Assembly: GCA_964250615.1 (NCBI GenBank)
Contig: CAXUGM010000002.1
DNA length: 64,000 nucleotides
Direction: 5' to 3' (one strand)
Source: Blautia sp900556555
GTDB taxonomy: Bacteria > Bacillota > Clostridia > Lachnospirales > Lachnospiraceae
Numbering within the stretch: the first letter of the stretch is position 1; each line of letters begins with the position of its first letter. The position numbers were made by a program, and so were the translations under genes. The notes below the pieces were generated by a model. That model was given only the letters and a program-made list of their open reading frames with translations. It was not told where the DNA came from and searched no databases. Shown here piece by piece: positions 30,797 to 41,187 of this stretch.

Positions 30797-31933
30797 TCAG
30801 TCTTTTGGACCTGCTGCCATTCCTTCCAGTTTTCTCTGTTTATATTCTTCATAGCAGCCATTGTCCAGTGCATCCCTGATTTCTTCCATCATGGTATTAT
30901 AAAAATACAGATTATGAAGTACACACAAACGCATTCCCAGCATTTCCTTTGCCTTTAACAGATGCCGGATATAAGCTCTGCTGTAATGACGGCATGCCGG
31001 GCACTGGCATCCCTCTTCAATCGGCCTGGAATCCAGCTCATACTTGGCATTAAACAGATTTATCTTTCCAAAGTTAGTGTACACATGTCCGTGACGTCCG
31101 TTTCTGCTTGGATATACACAGTCAAAGAAATCTACACCTCTTGACACAGCCTCAAGAATATTTGCCGGAGTTCCTACTCCCATAAGATACGTAGGCTTAT
31201 CCACCGGAAGATGCGGTACCACACTATCCAAAATCCGGTACATTTCCTCATGAGTCTCACCTACCGCCAGACCGCCAATGGCATATCCATCCAGATCCAT
31301 CTTGGAAATCGTCTCTGCGTGGGCAATCCTGATGTCATCATAGATAGCACCCTGGTTGATTCCAAACAAAAGCTGATGGGGATTTACGGTATCCTCCAGA
31401 GCATTCAGCCTTGCCATTTCATCCTTACATCTCTGAAGCCATCTGGTGGTGCGGTCCACAGATGCCTGTACATATTCCCTGCTTGCTACGCTTGAAGGAC
31501 ACTCATCAAAAGCCATGGCAATGGTGGAACCGAGATTTGACTGAATCTGCATGCTCTCTTCCGGACCCATAAAAATCTTTCTGCCGTCAATGTGTGAATT
31601 AAAATAAACGCCTTCTTCTTTGATTTTTCTCAGCTTTGCCAGAGAAAACACCTGGAAGCCGCCGGAATCTGTGAGAATCGGACGGTCCCAGTTCATAAAC
31701 TTATGCAGTCCGCCCAGTTGTTTGATGATATGGTCTCCCGGCCGCACATGAAGATGATACGTATTAGACAGCTCCACCTGGGTTTTGATCTCATAAAGAT
31801 CTGTAGTGGAAACAGCCCCCTTAATGGCAGCCACAGTTCCAACGTTCATAAATACCGGTGTTTCGATGGTTCCATGAACTGTTTCCAGCCTGGCCCGTTT
31901 CGCCTTGCCTTCTTGTTTCAGTAATTTATACAT
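30797..31933 (-). CDS. tgt: tRNA-guanine transglycosylase
   Basis: Exchanges guanine-34 of GUN-anticodon tRNAs for the queuosine precursor preQ1. A 378-residue TIM barrel. Substrate Asp in LTDSGGFQVFS (about 89), nucleophile Asp in FFDCVYPSRNGRHG (about 264), and the zinc site CQCPAC...CVLHN (about 304-340). Full length. Precedes yajC by about 130 bp. Confidence 0.96.
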   Translation of the reverse strand: MYKLLKQEGKAKRARLETVHGTIETPVFMNVGTVAAIKGAVSTTDLYEIKTQVELSNTYHLHVRPGDHIIKQLGGLHKFMNWDRPILTDSGGFQVFSLAKLRKIKEEGVYFNSHIDGRKIFMGPEESMQIQSNLGSTIAMAFDECPSSVASREYVQASVDRTTRWLQRCKDEMARLNALEDTVNPHQLLFGINQGAIYDDIRIAHAETISKMDLDGYAIGGLAVGETHEEMYRILDSVVPHLPVDKPTYLMGVGTPANILEAVSRGVDFFDCVYPSRNGRHGHVYTNFGKINLFNAKYELDSRPIEEGCQCPACRHYSRAYIRHLLKAKEMLGMRLCVLHNLYFYNTMMEEIRDALDNGCYEEYKQRKLEGMAAGPKD

Positions 31934-32028
31934 AAACTTTATTTCCTTTTCTTAATTTATTTCCTCTATAACAGACATCATTTTATCATACCCCTTTTAG
32001 AAACGCAACGGTCTGGTAATATTTACGA

Positions 32029-32057
32029 TTGTTTTTTTTATTTTTTTGTCGTATAAT
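32029..32057 (+). promoter_or_regulatory. Promoter of the CoA-dehydratase-activator-like gene
   Basis: TTGTTT (32029-32034), 17 bp, TATAAT (32052-32057), about 80 bp before ATG 32137. Confidence 0.7.
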
Positions 32058-32136
32058 GTACATTGATTTTTTTGAAACCCATAAACAACATTTAATAAGT
32101 AGAAACATCCTACATATGAAGAGGAGGTCTCTGACT

Positions 32137-35100
32137 ATGTCAGAACGTAAAACCTTACAACCGGCAATTTATCCCCTTGGTATTGACATTGGTTCTACCA
32201 CAGTAAAAATTGCTATATTAAATCAACAACATGAACTGCTCTTTTCTGATTACGAAAGACATTTTGCAGATATTCAGAATACACTGGCAAAGCTCCTGGA
32301 TAAAGCATACCAGGCCTTAGGCTCTATACAAGTTGCTCCGGTCATCACAGGTTCCGGCGGGCTCACTCTTGCCAATCATCTGGATGTCCCTTTTGTGCAG
32401 GAAGTAATCGCTGTATCTTCCTCCCTTCAGGAACTGGCTCCAGAAACAGATGTAGCCATTGAATTGGGCGGTGAAGATGCAAAAATCATTTATTTTGAAG
32501 GCGGAAACGTGGAACAGCGTATGAACGGTATCTGTGCAGGCGGTACCGGGTCTTTTATTGACCAGATGGCTTCCCTGCTCCAGACAGATGCCCCCGGACT
32601 GAATGAATATGCAAAAACCTACAAGGCACTCTATCCTATCGCAGCCCGCTGCGGTGTGTTCGCTAAGACAGATATCCAGCCCCTGATCAACGAAGGAGCA
32701 ACCAAAGAAGATTTGTCTGCCTCTATTTTCCAGGCAGTGGTAAACCAGACCATCAGCGGCCTTGCATGTGGAAAACCTATTCGTGGGCATGTTGCCTTTT
32801 TAGGCGGTCCTCTGCATTTTCTTTCTGAATTGAAAGCTGCTTTTATCCGTACCCTGAAGCTGGATGACGAACATACCATTGTACCGGATAATTCTCATTT
32901 ATTTGCAGCCATTGGCTCTGCCTTAAATGCAAAACCAGATACAGCAGGCATTCCTGTTCTTGCCATGCGTGACCGTCTAAAGGCAACCATTCATATGGAA
33001 TTTGAAGTAGACCGTATGGAGCCTTTATTCGCCACAAAAGCTGATTATGCTGCTTTTAACAAACGCCAGAGCCAGTACAATGTACAGACTGCAGAATTAT
33101 CCACCTACAAAGGAAACTGCTACCTTGGTATTGACGCAGGCTCCACCACCACAAAAGCTGCACTGGTAGGTGAAAATGGTGCTTTACTTTATTCTTTCTA
33201 CAGCAACAACAACGGAAACCCGCTGGCAACTTCGATTAAAGCCATCCAGGAAATTTACAGCCAGCTTCCTTCTGGTGCTAAAATTGCCTATTCCTGTTCT
33301 ACCGGATACGGGGAAGCACTGATCAAAGCAGCACTGATGCTGGATGAGGGCGAAGTGGAGACGGTTTCTCACTATTATGCTGCTGCCTTCTTTGACCCTG
33401 AGGTAGACTGTATCCTGGATATCGGCGGCCAGGATATGAAATGTATCAAAATCAAAGACCAGACGGTAGACAGTGTCCAGTTAAATGAAGCCTGCTCTTC
33501 CGGCTGCGGTTCTTTTATTGAAACCTTTGCAAAATCTCTGAATTACAGTGTCCAGGATTTTGCAAAAGCAGCCTTATTTGCAGAAAATCCCATTGATCTT
33601 GGAACCAGATGTACTGTATTCATGAATTCCAAAGTAAAGCAGGCTCAAAAAGAAGGTGCTTCTGTAGCAGATATTTCTGCTGGGCTTGCCTATTCTGTTA
33701 TTAAAAATGCTCTTTATAAGGTTATCAAGGTTTCCGATGCATCTGAGTTAGGAAAGCACATTGTGGTACAGGGTGGAACCTTCTATAACGATGCGGTTCT
33801 GCGAAGTTTTGAAAAAATAGCAGACTGTGAAGCTATACGCCCGGACATTGCCGGTATCATGGGAGCTTTCGGTGCTGCCCTGATCGCCAGAGAACGATAC
33901 GAAAAAGGCAAAATTTCCACTATGCTTCCAATTGAAAAGATCAACACTCTGGAATACCGTACCACCATGGCAAACTGCAAAGGATGTACCAACAACTGCC
34001 GTCTGACCATCAACAAATTCTCAGGAGGACGCCAGTTTATCTCCGGTAACCGCTGTGAGCGTGGAATCGGCAAAGAAAAAAACAAAGACCATATTCCAAA
34101 CCTTTATGAATATAAATGCAAAAAACTCTTTTCCTATGTTCCTCTTACAGAGGACAAAGCCTTTCGTGGAAAAGTAGGGATTCCAAGGGTTTTAAATATG
34201 TTCGAGAACTACCCGTTCTGGTACACCTTTTTCACCAAATTAGGATACCAGGTGGTGCTCTCTCCTACCTCAACAAGAAAAATTTATGAGCTTGGTATTG
34301 AATCCATCCCCAGCGAATCCGAATGTTATCCTGCCAAACTGGCACACGGACATGTATCCTGGCTGCTGAAACATGGAGTCAAATATATTTTCTATCCCTG
34401 TATTCCTTATGAGCGGGCAGAATTTCCAGACTCTGTAAATCATTACAATTGTCCAATCGTGACTTCCTATGCGGAAAACATAAAAAACAATATTGATGAG
34501 CTCCAGGATCCTTCCATCCGGTTCCACAACCCGTTTTTATCCTTAACAGATGAAGAGACGGTTTCAAAAAGGCTGGTGGAAGAATTTCAGACAATCCCTT
34601 CCAAAGAAGTAGAGGAAGCTGCACACGAAGCATGGCTGGAAATGGACCGCTGCCGGAAAGATATCATGCGTAAGGGTGAAGAAACCCTGGAATATCTGGA
34701 AAAAACGGGTCGCCGTGGTATTGTTCTGGCAGGACGTCCCTACCATATTGACCCGGAAATCCATCATGGGATCCCGGATTTGATCAACTCCTATGGCATT
34801 GCCGTGCTGACTGAGGACTCCATTTCTCATCTGGCACCCATAGAACGCCCTCTGCGTGTCAATGACCAGTGGATGTATCACTCCAGGCTGTATGCTGCAG
34901 CTAATTTTGTAAAAGAAAAAGACAATCTGGATCTGATCCAGCTTAATTCCTTTGGATGTGGACTGGATGCAGTGACCACGGATCAGGTAAATGAGATTTT
35001 GTCTAACAGCGGAAAGATTTATACCTGCCTGAAAATCGACGAGGTCAACAACTTAGGAGCTGCCAGAATCCGTGTCCGCTCCCTGCTTGCAGCCATCCGT

Positions 35101-36384
35101 GTAAAAGAAAAACAGCATATTCAACGGAAAATCGTACCGTCTTCCATTGACAAGGTGGTCTTTACAGAGGAAATGAGAAAAAATTACACCATCTTATGTC
35201 CTCAGATGTCCCCCATACATTTTACGATTCTGCAGGCTGCCTTTAATGCCAGCGGTTACAACCTGGAAATCCTTCCAAATGACAATAAGGAAGCCGTGGA
35301 TGTGGGACTGAAATATGTAAATAATGATGCCTGCTATCCTTCTCTTATGGTAGTTGGACAGATTATGCAGGCATTACTTTCCGGAAAATATGACCTGAAC
35401 AAAATCGCTATTATTATGACACAGACCGGTGGCGGATGCCGGGCATCGAATTATATTGGTTTTATCCGTAGAGCACTGGCCAAAGCGGATTTGGCACACA
35501 TTCCAGTTATCTCTCTGAATTTAAGCGGCCTGGAAGAAAATCCGGGATTTAAAATCACGCCAAAACTTGCCACACGTCTGGCATACGGTGCTGTATTCGG
35601 TGACATCCTGATGAAATGCCTTTACCGTATGCGGCCATATGAATCCGTAAAAGGCTCTGCAAATGCTCTGCACCGGAAATGGGAAAAACGCTGCATCTCT
35701 TTTCTCAGTGGAAGATATGCCGGTTTTAGCCAGTTTAACCATATCTGCCGCCAGATGATACGGGAATTTGATACGCTTCCTATTACAGATGAGAAAAAAC
35801 CGCGTGTGGGAATCGTCGGGGAAATCCTGGTAAAATTCCTCCCTGCTGCCAACAATCACCTGGCAGAACTTCTGGAAAAAGAAGGTGCCGAGGCTGTTTG
35901 CCCTGATTTAATTGACTTTATGTGCTACTGCTTCTACAACCTGAATTTCAAATCCGATTATCTGGGATTCAAAAAATCCCTGGCTCAAAAAGGAAAACTT
36001 GGTATTTCTGCCATTGAGTTTATCCGCAGTGCTGCCAATAAAGAATTTGAAAAGAGCAAGCACTTTACTCCTTCTGCCAAGATTGAAGACCTGGCAAAAA
36101 TGGCCTCTCCTATTGTATCTCTGGGAAACCAGACAGGTGAAGGATGGTTCCTTACCGGAGAGATGCTGGAACTGCTCCATGGCAATACCCCAAACATTGT
36201 CTGCATCCAGCCATTTGGCTGCCTGCCAAACCACATTGTGGGAAAAGGCGTTATCAAAGCTGTCCGAAAAGAATACCCACAGGCTAATATTGTGGCTGTA
36301 GACTATGACCCAGGAGCCAGCGAGGTAAACCAGTTAAACCGTATTAAATTAATGCTTTCTACTGCATTTAAAAAACTGCAGTAA
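32137..36384 (+). CDS. Giant 2-hydroxyacyl-CoA dehydratase activator-related protein
   Basis: A 1415-residue protein with two BadF/BcrA/HgdC-type ASKHA ATPase domains in tandem. The first (about 13-290) has GIDIGSTTVK and the cluster/hinge motif CAGGTGSF near 133. The second (about 328-600) has GIDAGSTTTK and CSSGCGSF near 451. A Cys-rich segment near 612 (CKGCTNNC) and the DUF2229/HgdB-like region follow. HgdC-type activators use ATP to push one electron into 2-hydroxyacyl-CoA or benzoyl-CoA enzymes. No dehydratase subunits are adjacent, so the target is unknown. ATG 32137 has GAGGAGG upstream; an earlier in-frame reading overlaps the promoter. Confidence 0.88.
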   Translation: MSERKTLQPAIYPLGIDIGSTTVKIAILNQQHELLFSDYERHFADIQNTLAKLLDKAYQALGSIQVAPVITGSGGLTLANHLDVPFVQEVIAVSSSLQELAPETDVAIELGGEDAKIIYFEGGNVEQRMNGICAGGTGSFIDQMASLLQTDAPGLNEYAKTYKALYPIAARCGVFAKTDIQPLINEGATKEDLSASIFQAVVNQTISGLACGKPIRGHVAFLGGPLHFLSELKAAFIRTLKLDDEHTIVPDNSHLFAAIGSALNAKPDTAGIPVLAMRDRLKATIHMEFEVDRMEPLFATKADYAAFNKRQSQYNVQTAELSTYKGNCYLGIDAGSTTTKAALVGENGALLYSFYSNNNGNPLATSIKAIQEIYSQLPSGAKIAYSCSTGYGEALIKAALMLDEGEVETVSHYYAAAFFDPEVDCILDIGGQDMKCIKIKDQTVDSVQLNEACSSGCGSFIETFAKSLNYSVQDFAKAALFAENPIDLGTRCTVFMNSKVKQAQKEGASVADISAGLAYSVIKNALYKVIKVSDASELGKHIVVQGGTFYNDAVLRSFEKIADCEAIRPDIAGIMGAFGAALIARERYEKGKISTMLPIEKINTLEYRTTMANCKGCTNNCRLTINKFSGGRQFISGNRCERGIGKEKNKDHIPNLYEYKCKKLFSYVPLTEDKAFRGKVGIPRVLNMFENYPFWYTFFTKLGYQVVLSPTSTRKIYELGIESIPSESECYPAKLAHGHVSWLLKHGVKYIFYPCIPYERAEFPDSVNHYNCPIVTSYAENIKNNIDELQDPSIRFHNPFLSLTDEETVSKRLVEEFQTIPSKEVEEAAHEAWLEMDRCRKDIMRKGEETLEYLEKTGRRGIVLAGRPYHIDPEIHHGIPDLINSYGIAVLTEDSISHLAPIERPLRVNDQWMYHSRLYAAANFVKEKDNLDLIQLNSFGCGLDAVTTDQVNEILSNSGKIYTCLKIDEVNNLGAARIRVRSLLAAIRVKEKQHIQRKIVPSSIDKVVFTEEMRKNYTILCPQMSPIHFTILQAAFNASGYNLEILPNDNKEAVDVGLKYVNNDACYPSLMVVGQIMQALLSGKYDLNKIAIIMTQTGGGCRASNYIGFIRRALAKADLAHIPVISLNLSGLEENPGFKITPKLATRLAYGAVFGDILMKCLYRMRPYESVKGSANALHRKWEKRCISFLSGRYAGFSQFNHICRQMIREFDTLPITDEKKPRVGIVGEILVKFLPAANNHLAELLEKEGAEAVCPDLIDFMCYCFYNLNFKSDYLGFKKSLAQKGKLGISAIEFIRSAANKEFEKSKHFTPSAKIEDLAKMASPIVSLGNQTGEGWFLTGEMLELLHGNTPNIVCIQPFGCLPNHIVGKGVIKAVRKEYPQANIVAVDYDPGASEVNQLNRIKLMLSTAFKKLQ

Positions 36385-36389
36385 TAAAA

Positions 36390-36439
36390 ATACCCCATAA
36401 AGAGAATTTCAAAATATTTGACTTCTCTTTATGGGGTAT
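36390..36439. terminator. Bidirectional terminator
   Basis: A 17-bp perfect stem ATACCCCATAAAGAGAA with its complement (36423-36439) sits between two convergent genes. Confidence 0.92.
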
Positions 36440-36451
36440 TCTATTTCTTTA

Positions 36452-38089
36452 TTATCTTCCAAAAGGTAGTTTTCTACTAATCTGCACTAAAGTTCTTCCT
36501 CCCGGTATTCCTGCCAGATCTTCTGCATCCGGCTTTGCAATCATCAGATATGCCAGGAAATAAACACAGGCAGCCAGTAAGATTGCGGGCACCAGTGCAA
36601 GGAAATTGGATGCCGGAAGATTTTTTACCAGCGTATAAATCCCTTTGTATGTCACAAACGCAACCAGCCCCATAGGAACGGAAGCAGCCAATGGCGGAAT
36701 ATACGCTTCTTTCCATGGATTCTGATATCCCAGTTCTCTCTTCATGGCTCTGTGGTTTAAGACACACATCACAAGTGCATAAACAATCATGGCAATGACC
36801 ACATTGTAAATTCCCAGATTCGTAGTAAACATCAGAATCACTACCACTACCACATCACATACCAGTGCAATGGCTGCATGTATCATAGGGATATTCGCTT
36901 TTCCGATTCCCTGCAGCACACCGTTGGAAATATTAGACATCCCATTCATGATAACGGTTATCACACCCAGCATCATCAGATATCCCGCTGTACCGTCTGT
37001 GGTGGAAAACAACAGCTTTGTAATTGGGCCTGCCAGAGCAAACAAGCCGACACTGCAAGGAATCGAGATAAACATACTAAGCCAGGTGGCTTTGTCGATT
37101 CGTTCCTTTGCTGTCTTAATGTCACCTTTTGCATAATATCCTGAAACCTCCGGCATCATGGATGTAGGTGCTGTACTGGACAGGGTCAGTGGGATATTGA
37201 TAATCGTAAGAAAATACCCACATTCTGCATAAAGTCCTTCTACGATACTACTTTTTAATCCTTTCATTCCAGATACCGTCGTATAGATCATACTGTTTAC
37301 ATATCCATTTACATTGTACAAAAATGCACTTAAAATAATCGGTGCGACAATTAATACAATGGTTTTCATTACATCCCGGTAGCTTTCTCCCACGGAAACT
37401 TTATCTCTTGCGATTTTTCTCTGAATCGTCTTGTGATTCACCTTATAAACAAACAGCATAAATAACAAAGCGGCCGTCACACCGGCACCGGTTCCCATCG
37501 TAGCACCTGCGGCACTCCAGCTTCTCAACACATCCGGATCAGCACCTGCAAAATGATGTACCATCACATTTGCCATTACAAGTGCTACCACTGCTACTGC
37601 AATCTGCTCTACAATCTGGGAAACCGAGGTAGGCAGCATATTCCTGTATGCCTGGAAATATCCCCTGAACACGCCCAGAATGCCGGAAATGAAAATCGTG
37701 GGTGCTAAAAACTGAAGGGCAAGTCTTGCATTTGCCATTTTATCCGGCACCAGAACCGGAGCACCCACAATACACAGAATGGCTACCGCACCACCCATTA
37801 CTACCGCATAAAGAAGTGCACCTTTAAAGATTCTCTGGGCATCCCGGTATCTGCGGAAAGCCAGTCTCTCTGCCATAATCTTAGAGACTGCCTGAGGTAT
37901 GCTGAAAGATGCAATCATCAGCAAAATAAAATATACATTCTGTGCAAACTGAAAACAGCCAAAGCTTTCTTTTCCCATGGTATTGGACAAAGGACTTTTA
38001 TAAATCAGCCCAATGATTTTAGAAATCAATGCTGCAACCATTAAAAAAGAGGCATTTTTTACCAAAGTATTATCTTTTTTCTTTCCCAT
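36452..38089 (-). CDS. Oligosaccharide flippase / SpoVB-MurJ-like membrane protein
   Basis: A 545-residue MOP-superfamily transporter with about 14 membrane helices, starting KNASFLMVAALISKIIGLIY, the typical first helix of SpoVB/MurJ-like polysaccharide flippases. It probably flips a lipid-linked cell-wall or spore-cortex precursor. ATG 38089 is favoured, 5 bp after the ung stop and with GGGGAA upstream; a TTG three codons earlier overlaps the ung stop. A second family member begins at 63451. Confidence 0.85.
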   Translation of the reverse strand: MGKKKDNTLVKNASFLMVAALISKIIGLIYKSPLSNTMGKESFGCFQFAQNVYFILLMIASFSIPQAVSKIMAERLAFRRYRDAQRIFKGALLYAVVMGGAVAILCIVGAPVLVPDKMANARLALQFLAPTIFISGILGVFRGYFQAYRNMLPTSVSQIVEQIAVAVVALVMANVMVHHFAGADPDVLRSWSAAGATMGTGAGVTAALLFMLFVYKVNHKTIQRKIARDKVSVGESYRDVMKTIVLIVAPIILSAFLYNVNGYVNSMIYTTVSGMKGLKSSIVEGLYAECGYFLTIINIPLTLSSTAPTSMMPEVSGYYAKGDIKTAKERIDKATWLSMFISIPCSVGLFALAGPITKLLFSTTDGTAGYLMMLGVITVIMNGMSNISNGVLQGIGKANIPMIHAAIALVCDVVVVVILMFTTNLGIYNVVIAMIVYALVMCVLNHRAMKRELGYQNPWKEAYIPPLAASVPMGLVAFVTYKGIYTLVKNLPASNFLALVPAILLAACVYFLAYLMIAKPDAEDLAGIPGGRTLVQISRKLPFGR

Positions 38090-38094
38090 GTCTT

Positions 38095-38778
38095 TCAATT
38101 CCCCTGTATATTCTCTATCTGCCAGTCAATAGGTTCCAATCCTCTGCTCTGCAGAAATTCATTGGTTTTGCTGAAATGTCTGCATCCGAAAAATCCCCGG
38201 TAGGCAGACAACGGACTGGGATGAGGAGCTTCCAGTATGAGATGGTTTGGATTGTTGAGCATGCTCTTCTTCATCTGAGCAGGTCTTCCCCAAAGCAAAA
38301 AGACAATGGCTCTGTCCTGCTCATTCAGAACCCGGATTGCTGCGTCCGTAAACTTTTCCCATCCTATCCCTCTATGGGAATTTGCCTGGTGAGCACGCAC
38401 GGTCAGCACGGTGTTTAACATCAGTACCCCCTGCCTTGCCCATTTCTCCAGATATCCATTGTTCGGAATATAACAGCCGCAGTCCTCATGAAGTTCCTGA
38501 TAAATATTTACCAGAGAAGGCGGTGTTTCTACCTGAGGCTTCACGGAAAAACACAGGCCATGTGCCTGTCCATCATTATGGTACGGATCCTGACCCAAAA
38601 TCACAACTTTTACCTGGTCTAAAGGTGTAAAATGAAAAGCATTAAAAATATCATCCGGAGCAGGAAAAATCTTTCTCTGCTGATATTCCTGTCCGACTTT
38701 TTCAAACAATTCTTTATAATATGGTTTCTTAAATTCCGGCTTTAAGGCTTCCAGCCATTGTCCCTGTAAAGGCGGCAT
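38095..38778 (-). CDS. ung: Uracil-DNA glycosylase
   Basis: Removes uracil from DNA to begin base-excision repair. A 227-residue family 1 enzyme: catalytic Asp in GQDPYHNDGQAHGL (about 64), Phe-containing uracil pocket LCFSV, and the His loop HPSPLSAYRGFFGCRHF near 188. ATG 38778 is preceded by AGGGAGGAAG; the longer reading lacks family likeness. It overlaps or abuts the flippase gene, so the two are cotranscribed. Confidence 0.96.
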   Translation of the reverse strand: MPPLQGQWLEALKPEFKKPYYKELFEKVGQEYQQRKIFPAPDDIFNAFHFTPLDQVKVVILGQDPYHNDGQAHGLCFSVKPQVETPPSLVNIYQELHEDCGCYIPNNGYLEKWARQGVLMLNTVLTVRAHQANSHRGIGWEKFTDAAIRVLNEQDRAIVFLLWGRPAQMKKSMLNNPNHLILEAPHPSPLSAYRGFFGCRHFSKTNEFLQSRGLEPIDWQIENIQGN

Positions 38779-38823
38779 CGAACTTCCTCCCTTTTCTTTT
38801 GAATAGTATTCCATCTTTTTAGT

Positions 38824-40308
38824 TTAACAGAATCTATCCACACAAGCAAGTTCAAACCAAAATTCTACACCATTTTCATAATTAATCACGCCACATTTCT
38901 GGTTCATGCTGTCCATGATCGCCTTTACAATAGAAAGGCCAATGCCGCTTCCCCCATACTCTCTGGTTCTGGCCTTATCAACCTTGTAGAATTTAATCCA
39001 TATTTTATCCAGGTCTTCCTCCGGAATCGCTGCTCCTGTATTAAATACAGACAGCCTGATCACATCCCCTCTGTGCACAATCTTAATTTCAATTTTTTTC
39101 TCATTATCTACATGATTCAATGCATTAGACACATAGTTTGTTACCACTTCTTCAATTTTAAACTCATCTCCCCAGACATACATAGGTTCTGTCTGAGTAA
39201 ATCTGATTTCTGCTTCTTTCTGAGATGCCAGAAGCTGGGCAGACTGCACTACTCCGCTGACCAGATCCGTCAGGTTAAACCGCTCCATGGCAACCGTATC
39301 ATTGCCAAACTCCAATTGGTTCAGAGTGAGCAGTTTTTTCACCATATTGTTCATTTTAGCAGCTTCATCTATAATGACCTCACAGTAAAACTCCCTGCTC
39401 TCCGGATCATCATTGATACACTCCTGAAGCCCTTCTGCATACCCCTGGATCAGAGCGATGGGGGTTTTCAGTTCATGAGACACATTGGATAAAAATTCCT
39501 TCCTCATCTCATCAATCTGTTCTTTCTTTTCAATATCTTTCTGTAATTCATTATTGGCAGTCTGAAGCTCGGATATGGTCTTTTCCAGAGCCTTTGACAT
39601 CCGGTTAAGGTTGTTTCCAAGAACACCGATTTCATCTTCACTTGTGCTGGTATATTTTGCCTCAAAATTCAGATTTGCCATCTCCATAGATAAATCGGAA
39701 AGCTGCTGCAATGGTTTTGTAATGTGCCTGGAAATAAACCAGATAGCAATGGAACTTACAAGAATGGTTGCAAGCCCGATATACAGGTAAAACACATTGG
39801 AAATCATAGCGCTGTCTTTTAAACTCTGTGCAGGTGTGGTAATCAAAAAACCGTTTCCATTATTTAACATTCCTACCATATTCAGAGAATCCATAGCCTT
39901 GCTGTCATCTGTTTTCTTTTCTACAATATAGTTTTCTGTTGATTCCAGGACTTCTCTTTTTCCCCGTATAAAATCATCCAAAACCCCAAACTGAATTTCC
40001 GAATACATACGTTCCGAATTCTTTGCATAAGCAAATACAATACTGGAAGTAGCACGATTCACAACAATCATGGAAAGATTTTTTTCATCACAATACCTCT
40101 TAAATGTATCGTCTGAAGCCAGTGCACTATAGTCGATTGCATCCCTCGTATCGTTCATGGTGTTATACACCTTCTTTAGAGACTCTGTTTTTTTATACAG
40201 ATAAACCTTTTCCAGAAACAAAGAATTCACCAAAAGCATAACCACCAGGGAAACGCACATAATTCCGATATAGGTCACAGCCAGCCTTATTTTTATGGAT
40301 TTTTTCAT
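38824..40308 (-). CDS. Sensor histidine kinase
   Basis: A 494-residue membrane sensor kinase. Two membrane helices (about 8-28 and 172-194) flank an extracytoplasmic sensing domain of about 140 residues. Then come HAMP (about 195-245), a coiled coil, the phospho-acceptor His in SHELKTPIALIQGY (about 277) and a HATPase_c domain with the G-boxes ending GGSGIGLSIVKAI. Its ATG overlaps the TGA of the response-regulator gene. The signal is unknown; domain layout resembles cell-envelope stress kinases. Confidence 0.93.
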   Translation of the reverse strand: MKKSIKIRLAVTYIGIMCVSLVVMLLVNSLFLEKVYLYKKTESLKKVYNTMNDTRDAIDYSALASDDTFKRYCDEKNLSMIVVNRATSSIVFAYAKNSERMYSEIQFGVLDDFIRGKREVLESTENYIVEKKTDDSKAMDSLNMVGMLNNGNGFLITTPAQSLKDSAMISNVFYLYIGLATILVSSIAIWFISRHITKPLQQLSDLSMEMANLNFEAKYTSTSEDEIGVLGNNLNRMSKALEKTISELQTANNELQKDIEKKEQIDEMRKEFLSNVSHELKTPIALIQGYAEGLQECINDDPESREFYCEVIIDEAAKMNNMVKKLLTLNQLEFGNDTVAMERFNLTDLVSGVVQSAQLLASQKEAEIRFTQTEPMYVWGDEFKIEEVVTNYVSNALNHVDNEKKIEIKIVHRGDVIRLSVFNTGAAIPEEDLDKIWIKFYKVDKARTREYGGSGIGLSIVKAIMDSMNQKCGVINYENGVEFWFELACVDRFC

Positions 40309-40985
40309 TCTTCCACCTCGAATTTATATCCCATTCCCCAAATAGTCTTAATGTATTCTCCTTTTTCTCCCATTTTGCTTCTAAGCTTTTTCACATGGGT
40401 ATCAATGGTTCTGGCATCGCCAAAATAATCATAGTTCCAGACAGAATTCAAAATTTTCTCTCTTGATAAAGCAATTCCCTGATTTTCCATAAAATATGCC
40501 AGCAATTCAAATTCTTTGTAACTCAGCTCCATAGGAACGCCGTCAATAGATGCAATGTGGGAAATCTTGCTGATTTCCACTCCTCCTGCTCTTAACACAC
40601 CGTCTTCATCTGTCTGGCTGGTTCTTCGCAAAATTGCTTCCACTCTTGCCACTAAAATCTTAGGACTGAAGGGCTTGGAAATATATTCATCCACTCCCAG
40701 CTCAAATCCCAGAAGTTCGTCCCGCTCATCACCTCTTGCAGTAAGCATAATAATCGGTACCTTGGAATGGCTCCGGATTTCCCGGCACACCTGCCATCCG
40801 TCCATTTTCGGCATCATCACATCCAGAATCAGCAGGGCAATATCTTTGTCTTTATAAAAAATATCAAGAGCAGCTTCTCCGTCTCCTGCCTCCAAAACCT
40901 CAAATCCCTGTTTTGTCAGGAAATCACGTACTAATTTCCGCATTCTGCTCTCGTCATCAACTACTAATATTTTTCTTTTTTCCAT
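40305..40985 (-). CDS. Response regulator, OmpR family
   Basis: A 226-residue regulator: receiver domain (about 5-118) with phospho-acceptor Asp55 in LLILDVMMPKMDGW, acidic pocket DDE near 10 and Lys in YISKPFSPKILV, then a winged-helix DNA-binding domain (about 130-224) ending IKTIWGMGYKFE. Cognate partner of the overlapping kinase. AAGGAGGAAG precedes the ATG. Confidence 0.95.
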   Translation of the reverse strand: MEKRKILVVDDESRMRKLVRDFLTKQGFEVLEAGDGEAALDIFYKDKDIALLILDVMMPKMDGWQVCREIRSHSKVPIIMLTARGDERDELLGFELGVDEYISKPFSPKILVARVEAILRRTSQTDEDGVLRAGGVEISKISHIASIDGVPMELSYKEFELLAYFMENQGIALSREKILNSVWNYDYFGDARTIDTHVKKLRSKMGEKGEYIKTIWGMGYKFEVEE

Positions 40986-41095
40986 AGGATCTTCCTCCTT
41001 TTATTCTGTCTTCTACTATAGCATTCAAATTTGTCAAAATTGTGAACACCAAAAAAGTCAAAAAAGATTTCTGCTGATAAAATAAAGTTTATCCC

Positions 41096-41124
41096 TTGAC
41101 ATTCCCTTTAAAACCGTATATCAT
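41096..41124 (+). promoter_or_regulatory. Promoter of ssrA
   Basis: TTGACA (41096-41101), 17 bp, TATCAT (41119-41124). It is about 64 bp before the mature tmRNA 5' end, which leaves a leader for RNase P to remove. Confidence 0.8.
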
Positions 41125-41187
41125 GTAAGATACTCTCAAACGAGTAGAAACTTTTGTTTTGCGTACCGGAATAAGCATATATCATAA

